64,000 bases of DNA, taken from contig NZ_PJOM01000004.1 in NCBI RefSeq assembly GCF_002900965.1, forward strand, positions 206,908 through 270,907. Reading direction: 5' to 3'. Below the pieces are notes generated by a model, which ran no database searches, was not told where the DNA came from, and worked only from the letters and a program-made list of their open reading frames with translations. Source of the stretch: Pseudotabrizicola formosa (GTDB lineage Bacteria > Pseudomonadota > Alphaproteobacteria > Rhodobacterales > Rhodobacteraceae). The position numbers and the translations under genes are program-made. Position 1 is the first letter of the stretch. Every line of letters starts with the position of its first letter. Positions 17,101 to 26,087 of the stretch are shown here, piece after piece.

Positions 17101-18735
17101 CCCGGCGAGGGCGGCCAGTTGCCGGGCATGAAGGTGACCGAGCTGATCGCGCGGCTGCGGCATTCGACCAAGGGGGTGACGCTGATCTCGCCCCCGCCGC
17201 ACCACGACATCTATTCCATCGAAGATCTGGCGCAGCTGATCTATGACCTGAAGCAGATCAACCCGCGCGCCAAGGTGACGGTGAAGCTGGTGTCGTCGTC
17301 GGGCGTGGGCACGATTGCGGCGGGCGTGGCCAAGGCCAAGGCCGATATCATCCTGATTTCCGGGCACAACGGCGGCACCGGGGCATCGCCCGGCACCAGC
17401 ATCAAATATGCCGGCCTGCCGTGGGAAATGGGCCTGACCGAGGCGCATCAGGTGCTGAGCATGAACAACCTGCGCGACCGGGTGACGCTGCGCACCGATG
17501 GCGGGCTGCGCACGGGCCGCGATGTGGTGATGGCGGCGATGATGGGGGCCGAGGAATATGGCATCGGCACCGCAGCCCTGATCGCGATGGGCTGCATCAT
17601 GGTGCGGCAGTGCCAGTCCAACACCTGCCCGGTGGGGGTCTGCACCCAGAATGAGGAGTTGCGCAAGAAGTTCACCGGCACGGCGGACAAGGTGGTGAAC
17701 CTGATCACCTTCTATGCGCAGGAGGTGCGGGAGCTGCTGGCCGGGATCGGCGCGCGATCCTTGGATGAGATCATCGGGCGGGCGGATCTGCTGACGCAGG
17801 TTTCCCGCGGTGCGGCGCATCTGGATGACCTTGATCTCAACCCGCTCTTGATCACCGTCGATGGGGCGAACCGGATCACCTATGACCGCAGCAAGCCGCG
17901 CAATGCGGTGCCCGATACGCTGGACGCCGAGATCATCCGGGATGGCGCGCGCTTCTTTGAAGAGGGCGAGAAGATGCAGCTGTCTTACGCCGTGCGCAAC
18001 ACGCACCGGACCATCGGCACGCGGGCATCGAGCCATATCGTGCGCAAGTTCGGCATGCGCAACGCGCTGCAGCCCGACCATCTGACGGTGAAGCTGACCG
18101 GCAATGCCGGGCAGTCGCTGGGGGCATTTGCCGCGCGGGGGCTGAAGCTGGAGGTGATGGGCGACGCCAATGACTATGTTGGCAAGGGCCTGTCGGGCGG
18201 CACGATTGTGGTGCGGCCGGTGATGTCGTCACCGCTGGAGGCGTCGGAAAACACCATCATCGGCAATACCGTGCTCTATGGCGCGACCGATGGCTATCTG
18301 TTTGCCAGCGGGCGCGCGGGCGAGCGGTTTGCGGTGCGCAATTCGGGCGCGCATGTGGTGGTCGAAGGCTGCGGGTCGAACGGTTGTGAATACATGACCG
18401 GCGGTGTGGCGGTGATTCTGGGCCGGATCGGCGCGAATTTCGGGGCCGGGATGACCGGCGGCATGGCCTATCTGTATGACCCGAGTGGCGTGGCCGAGGA
18501 TTTCATCAACATGGACTCGCTGGTGACCTGTGCGGTCAGCCACCCGCATTGGGACCGGCAGCTGCGCAGCCTGATTGAGGCGCATGTGCGCGAAACCGGC
18601 AGCCGCAAGGCCGCCGCCATCCTGTCGGACTGGGAGACGGAGCGGGCCAATTTCCTGCAGGTCTGCCCGACCGAGATGCTGGTGCATCTGCCGCATCCGC
18701 TGAGCGACGAGGCGGTGAAGGTTCCGGCGGAGTAA
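14197..18735 (+). CDS. gltB: Glutamate synthase large subunit
   Basis: 1512-residue ferredoxin/NADPH-type glutamate synthase alpha subunit. Domains in order: class II amidotransferase with the nucleophile Cys34 in HSSCGVGLVV (a long propeptide-like N-terminus precedes it), central domain, FMN-binding synthase domain containing SGHNGGTGASPGTS and the 3Fe-4S cluster motif CIMVRQCQSNTCPVGVC, and the C-terminal GXGXG beta-helix. Full length compared with the family. The ATG follows the secreted-protein gene by three bases, so all three form one operon ending at a strong hairpin. Confidence 0.97.
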   Translation: MTIYDDAWVKSEEAKRAFMDANGLYKADDEHSSCGVGLVVAISGKPSRKVVQSGIDALKAIWHRGAVDADGKTGDGAGIHVQIPVKFFYDVIRRTGHEPDTGKLVAVGQVFLPRTDFGAQERCRTIVEAEVLRMGHYIYGWRHVPVDTTVLGEKANATRPEIEQILIRCEKDIDQEQFERELYIIRRRIEKAAMAAQIQGLYLCSLSCRSIIYKGMMLAEQVAVFYPDLMDDRFESAFAIYHQRYSTNTFPQWWLAQPFRMLAHNGEINTLKGNVNWMKSHEIRMASNNFGDAAEDIKPIIPSGTSDSGALDAVFEVMVRSGRSAPMAKTMLVPEAWSKTTTDMPKAWADMYAYCNAVMEPWDGPAALAMTDGRWVCGGLDRNGLRPMRYVVTGDGLLIAGSEAGMVPVDESTIREKGALGPGQMIAVDMAEGKLYHDAQMKDKLAASNPYGEWIEKVIDLNSLLRDVPERAQFEGADLRRRQIAAGFTVEELEQVLAPMAEDGKEMIASMGDDTPAAVLSSIYRPLSHFFRQNFSQVTNPPIDSLRESRVMSLKTRFGNLKNVLDENSSQTEILVLESPFIANAEFDVMCKHFGEQVAYIDCTFPVTAGLDDLRQGLERIRAEAEDAVRSGASHLVLTDEHQGPDKVPMPMILATSAVHSWLTRKGLRTFCSVNVRSAECIDPHYFAVLIGCGATTVNAYLAQDSIADRIARGLLDGSLTDAMRRYRDAINGGLLKIMSKMGISVISSYRGGLNFEAVGLSRAMVAEYFPGMHSRISGIGLTGIEQKLEEVHAKGWLGGADVLPIGGFYKARRSGEKHAWEAQTMHMLQAACDRASFDIWKQYTAAMRANPPIHIRDLLDIKPLGKPVPIEEVESITSIRKRFVTPGMSLGALGPEAHKTLNVAMNRIGAKSDSGEGGEDPAHFLPEANGDNPSAKIKQVASGRFGVTAEYLNACEELEIKVAQGAKPGEGGQLPGMKVTELIARLRHSTKGVTLISPPPHHDIYSIEDLAQLIYDLKQINPRAKVTVKLVSSSGVGTIAAGVAKAKADIILISGHNGGTGASPGTSIKYAGLPWEMGLTEAHQVLSMNNLRDRVTLRTDGGLRTGRDVVMAAMMGAEEYGIGTAALIAMGCIMVRQCQSNTCPVGVCTQNEELRKKFTGTADKVVNLITFYAQEVRELLAGIGARSLDEIIGRADLLTQVSRGAAHLDDLDLNPLLITVDGANRITYDRSKPRNAVPDTLDAEIIRDGARFFEEGEKMQLSYAVRNTHRTIGTRASSHIVRKFGMRNALQPDHLTVKLTGNAGQSLGAFAARGLKLEVMGDANDYVGKGLSGGTIVVRPVMSSPLEASENTIIGNTVLYGATDGYLFASGRAGERFAVRNSGAHVVVEGCGSNGCEYMTGGVAVILGRIGANFGAGMTGGMAYLYDPSGVAEDFINMDSLVTCAVSHPHWDRQLRSLIEAHVRETGSRKAAAILSDWETERANFLQVCPTEMLVHLPHPLSDEAVKVPAE

Positions 18736-18743
18736 CGACACGG

Positions 18744-18770
18744 AAAAGGGCCCCTCTGCGGGGCCCTTTG
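18744..18770 (+). terminator. Rho-independent terminator after gltB
   Basis: AAAGGGCCCC and GGGGCCCTTT pair perfectly around a five-base loop, nine bases after the gltB stop, ending the glutamate synthase operon. Confidence 0.85.
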
Positions 18771-18821
18771 CTTTGCGGCGTCAGATCTTGACCCGGCGCG
18801 CCGCTTGGGGCCTAACGGGGC

Positions 18822-19556
18822 ATGGCAAGCGCACCCCGAAAATCCCGCAAGGGCAATGATGCCGCCCCGCTTCTGGCCCCGGCCCGCGCGCTGCGACGGC
18901 GCGTGCTGCGCTGGGCGGTGCGGGGGATGCTGGGGGTGGCTGCGCTCTTCGCGCTGCTGGTGCTGCTGTTTTCCTTCCTCAACCCGCCGGTGAATATCTA
19001 CCAGTTGCAGGAATCGGCGCGTCTGGGCGGGGTTGAGCGTGAGTGGGTGGCGTTTGACCAGATTGCGCCGGTGATGGGTCGGTCGGCGGTGGCGGCAGAG
19101 GATGCGAATTTCTGCCTGCACTGGGGGTTTGACATGAACGCCATCCGCGCGGCGGTGGCCCAAGGTGGCAACCGGGGGGCCTCGACCATCAGCCAGCAGG
19201 TGGTGAAGAATGTGTTCCTGTGGCACGGCCGGTCCTGGCTGCGCAAGGCGATGGAGGGGGTGCTGACCCCGGCGGTGGAGCTGATCTGGTCGAAAGAGCG
19301 GATTCTGGAAGTCTATCTGAACATTGCGGAATTTGACGAAGGGGTGTTTGGCGTGCAGGCGGCGGCGCAGCATTATTTCGGTGTGGACGCCCGTGACCTG
19401 AGCGCGCTGCAAGCGGCCCGGCTGGCAGCCATTCTGCCCGATCCCAAGGCGCGCTCGGCCTCGGACCCGAGCAGCTTTGTGCGCAACCGGACGCGGGGAA
19501 TCATGGCGGGGGCCGAGACGATTGCCGCAGACGGGCGCGACGGGTGTTTCAGGTGA
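18822..19556 (+). CDS. mtgA: Monofunctional biosynthetic peptidoglycan transglycosylase
   Basis: 244-residue GT51 enzyme that polymerises lipid II into glycan strands. One N-terminal membrane anchor (about residues 33-53) puts the catalytic domain in the periplasm. Motif 1 is AAEDANFCLHWGFD with the catalytic Glu93; GASTISQQVVKN and ILEVYLNIAEF are the other signature motifs. No penicillin-binding transpeptidase domain follows. It stands between the gltB terminator and a GC hairpin, so it is probably a single-gene transcript. Confidence 0.95.
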   Translation: MASAPRKSRKGNDAAPLLAPARALRRRVLRWAVRGMLGVAALFALLVLLFSFLNPPVNIYQLQESARLGGVEREWVAFDQIAPVMGRSAVAAEDANFCLHWGFDMNAIRAAVAQGGNRGASTISQQVVKNVFLWHGRSWLRKAMEGVLTPAVELIWSKERILEVYLNIAEFDEGVFGVQAAAQHYFGVDARDLSALQAARLAAILPDPKARSASDPSSFVRNRTRGIMAGAETIAADGRDGCFR

Positions 19557-19572
19557 GCGCTTTGGGGAAAGG

Positions 19573-19626
19573 CCGGGGGGGCTGTCTGCCCCCCCGGACC
19601 CCCCCGAGGATATTTAGGAACAGATA
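19573..19626 (+). repeat. GC hairpin plus GAGGATATTT element downstream of mtgA
   Basis: A nine-base stem (CCGGGGGGG, 19573-19581, with its complement at 19589-19597) encloses CTGTCTG, followed by CCCCCCCGAGGATATTTAGG and AACAGAT. The tail recurs at 58405-58428 as GGAGGGTATTTTGGAACAGA, and a GC-hairpin relative lies at 61031-61065. I know such elements as common ends of transcription units in Rhodobacteraceae; here it likely acts as the mtgA terminator. Confidence 0.6.
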
Positions 19627-19708
19627 ATAGCAGCAGCCAGCGCTGCGCTGCGACCCCAGGGACGCAGGAGGCGGTTGCAGGGTTTTGGGGGTCAAAAGGG
19701 GAATGGAA

Positions 19709-20398
19709 ATGATAGCTGACCGCAGAATAAAGATCGCGCCGTCGATTTTGGCCGCTGATTTCGCGAATTTCGGGGCGGAATGTGCGGCGATCGAGGCGCA
19801 GGGCTGTGACTGGGTGCATGTCGATGTGATGGACGGGCATTTCGTGCCCAACATCACCTTTGGCCCTGCCACCTGCGCCGCCATCCGCCCGCATATCAAG
19901 GGGGTGATGGATGTTCACCTGATGGTGGCCCCTGTGGACCCCTATATCGAGGCCTTCGCGCAGGCCGGGGCGGATGTGATTTCGGCCCATCTGGAAGCGG
20001 GGCCGCATATTCACCGGACCTTGCAGGCCATTCGCGGGGCCGGGGCCAAGGCGGGGCTGGCGATCAACCCCGGCACCGGGATCGAGGATGTGCGGTATTT
20101 GCTGGATATGGTGGATCTGGTCTGCGTGATGACGGTGAACCCGGGCTTTGGCGGGCAGAAGTTTATCCACAGCCAGATTGAGAAGGTCCGCCGCCTGCGG
20201 GAGATGATCGGGGACCGGCCCATTCACATCGAGATTGACGGCGGGGTGACGGTGGAGACGGCGCCCCTGGTGGCAGCGGCGGGCGCGGATGTGCTGGTGG
20301 CGGGCTCGGCGGTGTTCAAGGGCGGGTCGGTCAGCAACCCGGGGCCCTATGGCGACAACATCCGTGCGATCCGGGCGGCGGCCGAGGCGGCCCGGTGA
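19709..20398 (+). CDS. rpe: Ribulose-phosphate 3-epimerase
   Basis: 229-residue TIM-barrel epimerase interconverting ribulose 5-phosphate and xylulose 5-phosphate in the pentose phosphate and Calvin pathways. Signatures: KIAPSILAADFANFG at the start, VHVDVMDGHFVPN, MTVNPGFGGQKF and EIDGGV. In-frame starts exist at 19685, 19703 and 19709; AAGGGGA is spaced six bases from 19709, and MIADRRIKIAPSIL fits the family, so I choose that. The stop overlaps the GTG of gph by four bases, so the two are coupled. Confidence 0.96.
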   Translation: MIADRRIKIAPSILAADFANFGAECAAIEAQGCDWVHVDVMDGHFVPNITFGPATCAAIRPHIKGVMDVHLMVAPVDPYIEAFAQAGADVISAHLEAGPHIHRTLQAIRGAGAKAGLAINPGTGIEDVRYLLDMVDLVCVMTVNPGFGGQKFIHSQIEKVRRLREMIGDRPIHIEIDGGVTVETAPLVAAAGADVLVAGSAVFKGGSVSNPGPYGDNIRAIRAAAEAAR

Positions 20399-21066
20399 GT
20401 GCTGTGCATCTGATCTTTGACCTTGATGGCACGCTGGTCGATTCCGCGCCGGATATTCATGCGGCGGTGACCCGGATGCTGGCGGATGAGGGGGTGGCGG
20501 CGCTGGATCTGGCGACGGTCACCTCCTTTGTCGGCCATGGGCTGCCAAAGCTGGTGGAGCGGGTGATCCTGCGGGTGGGGCTGGACATCGGGCAGCATCC
20601 GCGGCTGACGAAAGTGACGCTGGACCATTACAATGCCGCGTCAAGCGATCTGACCCGGGTCTACCCCGGGGTGACCCAAGTGCTGACCGGGTTTCAGCGG
20701 GCCGGGCACCGGATGGCCCTGTGCACCAACAAGCCGGTGGGGCCTGCGCGTGACATTCTGCGCGCTCTGGGGCTGGAAGGGTTTTTCAGCCTGGTGATCG
20801 GGGGCGACTCTCTGCCGGTGACCAAGCCCGATCCGGCCCCGCTGCAGGCCTGCATTGCGGGCCTTGGCGGGGGCGCGGCGCTTTATGTCGGTGACAGCGA
20901 GGTGGATGCGGCCACGGCGGTGGCGGCGCGGGTGCCCTTTGCCCTGTTCACCGAGGGCTATCGCAAGACGCCGGTTGCCGATCTGCCGCATGCGCTGGCG
21001 TTTTCGGAGTTTGCCAGCCTGCCGGCGATGGTGGCGGCGCTGCAGGCCGGAACCGGCGCAGACTGA
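20395..21066 (+). CDS. gph: Phosphoglycolate phosphatase (HAD family)
   Basis: 223-residue HAD hydrolase with the nucleophile motif FDLDGTLVDS at residues 8-17, the TNKP motif II and YVGDSEVDAATA motif IV. It removes phosphate from 2-phosphoglycolate formed by Rubisco oxygenation or DNA repair. The GTG start overlaps the rpe stop (GTGA). The rpe-gph pairing is common in proteobacteria and supports the assignment over other HAD phosphatases. Confidence 0.92.
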   Translation: MSAVHLIFDLDGTLVDSAPDIHAAVTRMLADEGVAALDLATVTSFVGHGLPKLVERVILRVGLDIGQHPRLTKVTLDHYNAASSDLTRVYPGVTQVLTGFQRAGHRMALCTNKPVGPARDILRALGLEGFFSLVIGGDSLPVTKPDPAPLQACIAGLGGGAALYVGDSEVDAATAVAARVPFALFTEGYRKTPVADLPHALAFSEFASLPAMVAALQAGTGAD

Positions 21067-21151
21067 CCAGCCTGGCAGCCGGAGGGCGGTTGCGCATTGA
21101 ACCCCGGCGCCATGGCCTGTATCAGGTGCACAGATTTTATACGGGTGCTGC

Positions 21152-21817
21152 ATGATCCGCCTTTACCATTTCCCCCTCTCTCCGTTCTGCCGCAAGGTGC
21201 GTCTGACGCTGGCGGAGAAGAAGCTGGAGGTGGAACTGGTGGAGGAGCGCTATTGGGAGCCCAGCCCGGATTTCCTGCGCCGCAACCCGGCGGGCAAGGT
21301 GCCGATCCTGAAGATGGAGCAGAAGACGCTGAGTGAAAGCCAGGCGATCTGCGAATATCTGGATGAGACCTTTCCCACGCCCGCGCTGATGCCGCGCGAT
21401 CCGGAGGTGCGCTATGAGGTGCGGCGGATCTGTGCGTGGTTTGACGACAAGTTCCACGCCGAGGTTACCTCGAAACTGCTCTATGAGCGGGTGAACAAGA
21501 AGGTGATGAAGCTGGGCTACCCGGATTCGAAGAATGTGAAATTCGGGGCCGGGCGGATCAAGTTTCACCTCGACTACATGGCGTGGATCCTGGACCAGCG
21601 GCGCTGGCTGGCGGGCGATATCATGACGCTGGCCGATTTCACCGCGGCCGCGCATCTGTCTTGTCTGGACTATATCAGCGATGTGGACTGGAACCGGTCG
21701 GCCACGGTGAAGGACTGGTATGCCAAGATCAAGTCGCGGCCCAGTTTCCGCACCTTGCTGGCCGATCAGGTGCCGGGGTTCCCGCCGCCGGCGCATTACG
21801 CCGATCTGGATTTCTGA
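21152..21817 (+). CDS. Glutathione S-transferase family protein
   Basis: 221-residue cytoplasmic GST-fold protein. The N-terminal thioredoxin-like domain starts MIRLYHFPLSPFCRK, with an SPFC motif that could place cysteine or serine at the active site; NPAGKVPIL and SQAICEYLDE (the glutathione-binding SES-like site) follow. The C-terminal helical domain ends in ADFTAAAHLSCLDYI. Substrate unknown. It converges on dxs with 47 bases between stops. Confidence 0.88.
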   Translation: MIRLYHFPLSPFCRKVRLTLAEKKLEVELVEERYWEPSPDFLRRNPAGKVPILKMEQKTLSESQAICEYLDETFPTPALMPRDPEVRYEVRRICAWFDDKFHAEVTSKLLYERVNKKVMKLGYPDSKNVKFGAGRIKFHLDYMAWILDQRRWLAGDIMTLADFTAAAHLSCLDYISDVDWNRSATVKDWYAKIKSRPSFRTLLADQVPGFPPPAHYADLDF

Positions 21818-21864
21818 GAGGGCCTTGCGCCCGGACCCTCAGGAGAGTTTCAGACTGAAGACAA

Positions 21865-23778
21865 TCAGGCGCGTCTCGAGAGCGATGCGATGCTGAGGGT
21901 TTGCAGCACCTTTGCCTCGATCTGGGCCGCATCCATCCCGGCGGAGCGGTACATCGCTTCGGGTGAGGCGTGGTCGATGAAGGTGTCAGGCAGGACCATG
22001 GAACGGTATTTCAACCCGGTGTCGAAAACGCCTTCTTCGGCCAGAAGCTGTGCCACATGGCTGCCGAAGCCGCCGATGGCGCCTTCTTCGATGGTGATCA
22101 GCGCCTCGTGGTTGCGGGCGAGGTTCAGGATCATGTCGCGGTCGAGCGGTTTGGCGAAGCGGGCGTCGACCACGCTGGGGGTAAGGCCCTTTTGCGCGAG
22201 GCTTTCGGCGGCTTTCAGGGTTTCCTGCAGCCGGGTGCCGAAGGACAAGAGCGCCACGCGGTTCCCCGAGGTGATCAGGCGGGCCTTGCCGATTTGCAGG
22301 GGCGTGCCACGGGTGGGGAGGTCGACACCGACGCCATCGCCGCGCGGGAAGCGGAAGGCGATGGGGCCATCGTTGTGCGCGACGGCGGTGGCGACCATGT
22401 GAACCAGTTCCGCCTCGTCGGCTGCTGCCATCACCACCATGCCGGGCAGGTTGGCGAGGAAGGCCACGTCGAAGCTGCCGGCATGGGTGGCGCCGTCGGC
22501 CCCCACAAGGCCCGCGCGGTCGATGGCGAAGCGGACGGGCAGGCGCTGGATGGCGACATCATGCACCACCTGATCATAGCCGCGTTGCAGGAAGGTGGAG
22601 TAGATGGCGCAGAAGGGTTTCATTCCGCCTGCGGCGAGGCCCGCCGAAAAGGTCACGGCATGTTGTTCGGCGATGCCGACATCGAAACAGCGGCGGGGGA
22701 AGCGGTCGGCGAACAGGTTCAGCCCGGTGCCATCGGGCATGGCGGCGGTGACGGCGACGATTTTATCATCGCGTTCCCCTTCGGCAATCAGGGCCTGAGC
22801 GAACACCTTGGTATAGCTGGGCGCGTTGGAGGCGGCCTTGGCTTGCACGCCGGTGAGCACGTCGAACTTGCCGGTGGCGTGGCCACGGTCACGCGCCGCC
22901 TCGGCTGGCGCGTAGCCCTTGCCCTTTTTGGTCAGCACATGCAGCAGGATCGGGCCGGTGGCGCGGGCCTTGGCGGTGCGCAGGATGGGCAGCAGCTGGT
23001 CAAGATCGTGCCCGTCAATCGGGCCGATGTAGGAAAACCCCAGCTCCTCGAACAGGGTGCCGCCCATCGCCATGCCCTTGAGCATTTCCTTGGCCCGGCG
23101 CGCGCCTTCCTGAAACGGCGGCGGCAGCAGGCCCAAGGCGCCTTTGGCAGCGGCCTTGAGGTCTTGCAGCGGGGCTTCGGCATAGAGGCGGCTGAGGTAG
23201 CTGGACAGGGCACCCACGGGGGGGGCGATCGACATTTCATTGTCGTTGAGCACCACGAACAGCCGCTTTTTCAGGTGGCCCGCGTTGTTCATCGCCTCAA
23301 ATGCCATGCCCGCGCTCATGGAGCCATCGCCGATCACCGCCACCGCATCGCCCGGATCGCCGCCCAGATCGGCGGCCATGGCAAAGCCAAGGGCGGCAGA
23401 GATCGAGGTGGAGGAATGGGCCGCGCCGAATGGGTCATAGGGGGATTCGGAGCGTTTGGTGAAGCCTGACAGCCCGCCTTCGGTGCGCAGGGTGCGGATG
23501 CGGTCGCGCCGCCCGGTCAGGATCTTGTGGGGATAGCACTGATGGCCGACATCCCAGATGATCTTGTCACGCGGGGTATCGAACACCGCATGCAGGGCCA
23601 CGGTCAGTTCGACCACCCCCAGACCGGCGCCCAGATGGCCGCCGGTGACCGAGACGGCCGAAATCGTCTCGGCCCGCAGTTCATCGGCCAGTTGGCGCAG
23701 CTCGCGGTCGGACAGGCCCTTCATGTCGGAGGGCAGGGTCACGCGGTCAAGCAGCGGGGTTTTGGGTCGGTCGGTCAT
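21865..23778 (-). CDS. dxs: 1-deoxy-D-xylulose-5-phosphate synthase
   Basis: 637-residue thiamine-diphosphate enzyme that condenses pyruvate and glyceraldehyde 3-phosphate, the entry step of the MEP isoprenoid pathway. The ThDP-binding [18 protein letters not shown], the N-terminal [18 protein letters not shown] and the transketolase pyrimidine-domain motif [16 protein letters not shown] are complete. It follows ispA by nine bases on the minus strand, ending an operon that starts at the SPFH gene. Together with ispA it supplies quinone, bactoprenol and possibly carotenoid precursors. Confidence 0.97.
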   Translation of the reverse strand: MTDRPKTPLLDRVTLPSDMKGLSDRELRQLADELRAETISAVSVTGGHLGAGLGVVELTVALHAVFDTPRDKIIWDVGHQCYPHKILTGRRDRIRTLRTEGGLSGFTKRSESPYDPFGAAHSSTSISAALGFAMAADLGGDPGDAVAVIGDGSMSAGMAFEAMNNAGHLKKRLFVVLNDNEMSIAPPVGALSSYLSRLYAEAPLQDLKAAAKGALGLLPPPFQEGARRAKEMLKGMAMGGTLFEELGFSYIGPIDGHDLDQLLPILRTAKARATGPILLHVLTKKGKGYAPAEAARDRGHATGKFDVLTGVQAKAASNAPSYTKVFAQALIAEGERDDKIVAVTAAMPDGTGLNLFADRFPRRCFDVGIAEQHAVTFSAGLAAGGMKPFCAIYSTFLQRGYDQVVHDVAIQRLPVRFAIDRAGLVGADGATHAGSFDVAFLANLPGMVVMAAADEAELVHMVATAVAHNDGPIAFRFPRGDGVGVDLPTRGTPLQIGKARLITSGNRVALLSFGTRLQETLKAAESLAQKGLTPSVVDARFAKPLDRDMILNLARNHEALITIEEGAIGGFGSHVAQLLAEEGVFDTGLKYRSMVLPDTFIDHASPEAMYRSAGMDAAQIEAKVLQTLSIASLSRRA

Positions 23779-23787
23779 ATCCTGCCT

Positions 23788-24657
23788 TTAGCTTTCGCGC
23801 GCGATCACGAACCGCGCGGCGTCTATCAGGGTTCTGGCGCGCTCGCCATAGGGGGCAAGGTGGCCTTCTGCCTCTGCGACCAGAGCGCGCGCCCTTGCCC
23901 GGGCGCCATCCAGCCCAAGGAGCGAGACGAAGGTGGCCTTGCCGGCCGCCGCGTCCTTGTGCAGGCGCTTGCCGGTCTGCGCCTCATCGCCGGTTTCATC
24001 CAGAATGTCGTCGGCGATCTGGAAGGCGAGGCCGAGGGCGGTGGCATAGGCGCGCAGGGGGGTGGGGTCTTGCCCGGCAATGATGGCGCCGGCTTCGGCA
24101 GACCAGCGGATCAGGGCGCCGGTCTTGCCCGCCTGCAGCCGGGTGATCTGGTCCAGCGTCAGCGCGGTGGGGCTGGTTTCGGCGGCAATGTCGAGCGCCT
24201 GACCCAGCACCATGCCTTGCGCACCCGACGCCTGGGCCAGACCCTGCACCAGGGCGATGCGGGTGTCGCCGCTGCCCAAGGCAGGGTCGCAGAGCAGCTC
24301 GAAGGCGAGGGTTTGCAGGGCGTCACCGGCCAGGACGGCGGTTGCATCGTCCCATTTCACATGGACGGTGGGCTGGCCGCGGCGCAGGTCATCATCATCC
24401 ATGCAGGGCAGGTCGTCATGCACAAGGCTGTAGGCGTGCAGGCATTCCACCGCCGCCGCCGCACTGAGCGCGCGGGCGGGGGGCAGATCGAACAGCGCCG
24501 CCGTTTCCAGCACCAGAAAGCCGCGCAGCCGTTTGCCGCCCGCCACGGCATAGCGCATGGCTTCGATCACCGGTTCATCGGCGCGGTCGGACAGGGCTTG
24601 GTCGAGCCGGGACTGGATCAGCCCGCCTGCGTGCGCCAGAGCGTCGGGAAAGCTCAC
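23788..24657 (-). CDS. ispA: Polyprenyl synthetase (geranyl/farnesyl diphosphate synthase)
   Basis: 289-residue trans-prenyltransferase. The first aspartate-rich motif is HDDLPCMDDDDLRRG and the second FQIADDILDETGD, both intact. Chain length is not certain from sequence, but xseB-ispA-dxs order is typical of farnesyl diphosphate synthase. The frame extends further upstream inside xseB; the GTG at 24657 overlaps the xseB stop (GTGA) and begins the family-like VSFPDALAHAG, so I take it. Confidence 0.95.
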   Translation of the reverse strand: MSFPDALAHAGGLIQSRLDQALSDRADEPVIEAMRYAVAGGKRLRGFLVLETAALFDLPPARALSAAAAVECLHAYSLVHDDLPCMDDDDLRRGQPTVHVKWDDATAVLAGDALQTLAFELLCDPALGSGDTRIALVQGLAQASGAQGMVLGQALDIAAETSPTALTLDQITRLQAGKTGALIRWSAEAGAIIAGQDPTPLRAYATALGLAFQIADDILDETGDEAQTGKRLHKDAAAGKATFVSLLGLDGARARARALVAEAEGHLAPYGERARTLIDAARFVIARES

Positions 24658-24905
24658 ATCCCCTCCACCGGGGTGGTGCCGATGGCGCGGCCCTCGGCGG
24701 CGCGGATCAGGTCTACCTTTTCTTCGGCCTCTTTCAGCCGGGCTTCGCAATGGGCCTTGAGCTTTGCGCCGCGTTCATACAGGGCGATGGAGGCATCGAG
24801 TGCGACATCGCCGCGTTCCAGCTGGCCCACGACCTGTTCCAATGCGGCCATGGCCTCTTCAAAGCTCATGCCTTCTACGGGCTTTTCGGCGGGTTTGTCG
24901 GTCAT
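24654..24905 (-). CDS. xseB: Exodeoxyribonuclease VII small subunit
   Basis: 83-residue helical coiled-coil protein, the small subunit of ExoVII, which degrades single-stranded DNA with XseA. SFEEAMAALEQVVGQLERGD is the family signature, followed by a long charged helix. Coupled by four-base overlaps to the deacetylase-like gene upstream and to ispA downstream. xseA is not in this window. Confidence 0.95.
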   Translation of the reverse strand: MTDKPAEKPVEGMSFEEAMAALEQVVGQLERGDVALDASIALYERGAKLKAHCEARLKEAEEKVDLIRAAEGRAIGTTPVEGM

Positions 24906-25828
24906 GCGGTCTGCCTTCCCAGTTCTGTCACATGCGCGGCCACGCTTTCGGCCAATGCCGCCAGATCATAGCCGCCCTCCAGCGCCGATACCACCCGGCC
25001 CGCGCAGCATTCCTCCGCCAGATCGCAGATCGCGCGGGTCAGGCGGGCGAAATCCGGCGTGGTCCAGTTCAGGCCGGCCAGCGGATCGTCGCGGTGGGCG
25101 TCGAAGCCGGCGCTGATCAGGATGAGTTCCGGTTGCCATCGGCGCAGACCTTCCAGCGCCGGCTGCCACGCCGCCCACATCTGCGCGCCGCCTGATCCCG
25201 CAGCCAGCGGCAGGTTGGTGATCTGGCCATGCGCGCCGCGTTCATTGGGGTGGCCGGTGCCGGGATAGAGCGGCATCTGATGGCTGGAGACAAAGCGCAC
25301 GCGCGGCTCATCCCACAGCAGATCCTGTGTGCCGTTGCCGTGGTGCACGTCGAAATCGAGCACGGCGACGCGGGACAGGCCATGGTGGTCCAGCGCGCGC
25401 ATGGCCGCAATGGCGACGGTGCCGAACAGGCAAAAGCCCATGGCGGTTTCGCGTTCCGCATGATGGCCCGGCGGGCGGGTGGCGACAAAGGCGCGTGTGC
25501 CGTTGGCCAGCACATGATCGACCGCATGGCAGATGCCGCCCACGCCGCGCATCGCGGCGGCATAAGAGCCGGGCGACAGGAGGGTATCGCCATCCAGTTG
25601 CGCCCAGCCCGATGGGGGCAGCGCGTTGCGGATGCGGTCGATATGGCGCTGGGGGTGGCAGCGCAGCACATCCTCTGTGGCACCCATTGGGGCCACTTGC
25701 CGGTCAAGCGGCAGGCCCAGCAAGCCCCGTTCGACCGCCGCCAGCCGCGCCACCTGTTCCGGATGGCCGGGCGGGGTGACATGCGACATGCAATCGTCAT
25801 GCGCGATGACCAGAACCTGTTCAGTCAT
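24902..25828 (-). CDS. Histone deacetylase-like (arginase/deacetylase fold) hydrolase
   Basis: 308-residue zinc hydrolase of the class II histone deacetylase/acetoin-utilisation/acetylpolyamine amidohydrolase superfamily. Zinc and catalytic residues are visible in PPGHHAERETAMGFC and DFDVHHGNGTQ, and a late ISAGFDAHRDDP supplies the third ligand. Bacterial substrates are likely acetylated small amines or proteins; not determinable here. The gene overlaps nfeD by eight bases and xseB by four, and is embedded in an isoprenoid operon. Confidence 0.92.
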   Translation of the reverse strand: MTEQVLVIAHDDCMSHVTPPGHPEQVARLAAVERGLLGLPLDRQVAPMGATEDVLRCHPQRHIDRIRNALPPSGWAQLDGDTLLSPGSYAAAMRGVGGICHAVDHVLANGTRAFVATRPPGHHAERETAMGFCLFGTVAIAAMRALDHHGLSRVAVLDFDVHHGNGTQDLLWDEPRVRFVSSHQMPLYPGTGHPNERGAHGQITNLPLAAGSGGAQMWAAWQPALEGLRRWQPELILISAGFDAHRDDPLAGLNWTTPDFARLTRAICDLAEECCAGRVVSALEGGYDLAALAESVAAHVTELGRQTA

Positions 25829-26087
25829 TGATGTCGCGGTCCCACAGCCGGACCTGCCCCTTGCGCACCCCCAGCACGCGGCGCAGCACCAGCCATGCGA
25901 TCAGCGAGGCGACGGCAAAGACCAGCAGCAGCACCGCCAGACTGCCGCCCAGGATGCCCAGCCCAAGCCCGGCCCCCACCACAACCGCGCCGATGGCAAA
26001 GCCCACGAAGATATAGCCCGGGGCCAGCACCTCGAGCACGCCAAGGGCAAAGCCTGCCACGATCCAGACCCACCAGACCGCCCACAT
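25821..26087 (-). CDS. NfeD family membrane protein
   Basis: 88-residue protein with two to three hydrophobic segments, of the short NfeD type (membrane hairpin, then an OB-fold remnant ending VRKGQVRLWDRDIND). It starts within the stop of the SPFH gene (one-base overlap), the normal NfeD-SPFH partnership thought to organise membrane domains or quality control. Confidence 0.88.
   Translation of the reverse strand: MWAVWWVWIVAGFALGVLEVLAPGYIFVGFAIGAVVVGAGLGLGILGGSLAVLLLVFAVASLIAWLVLRRVLGVRKGQVRLWDRDIND

Noticed and set aside
16480..18081. 533-codon open frame antisense to gltB
   Set aside because: Complete conserved GltB protein on the other strand; the antisense translation is His/Arg/Gln-rich, as is typical of GC-rich shadow frames.
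21970..23469. 499-codon open frame antisense to dxs
   Set aside because: Dxs is full length and conserved; this frame has low-complexity Gly/His composition and no domain.
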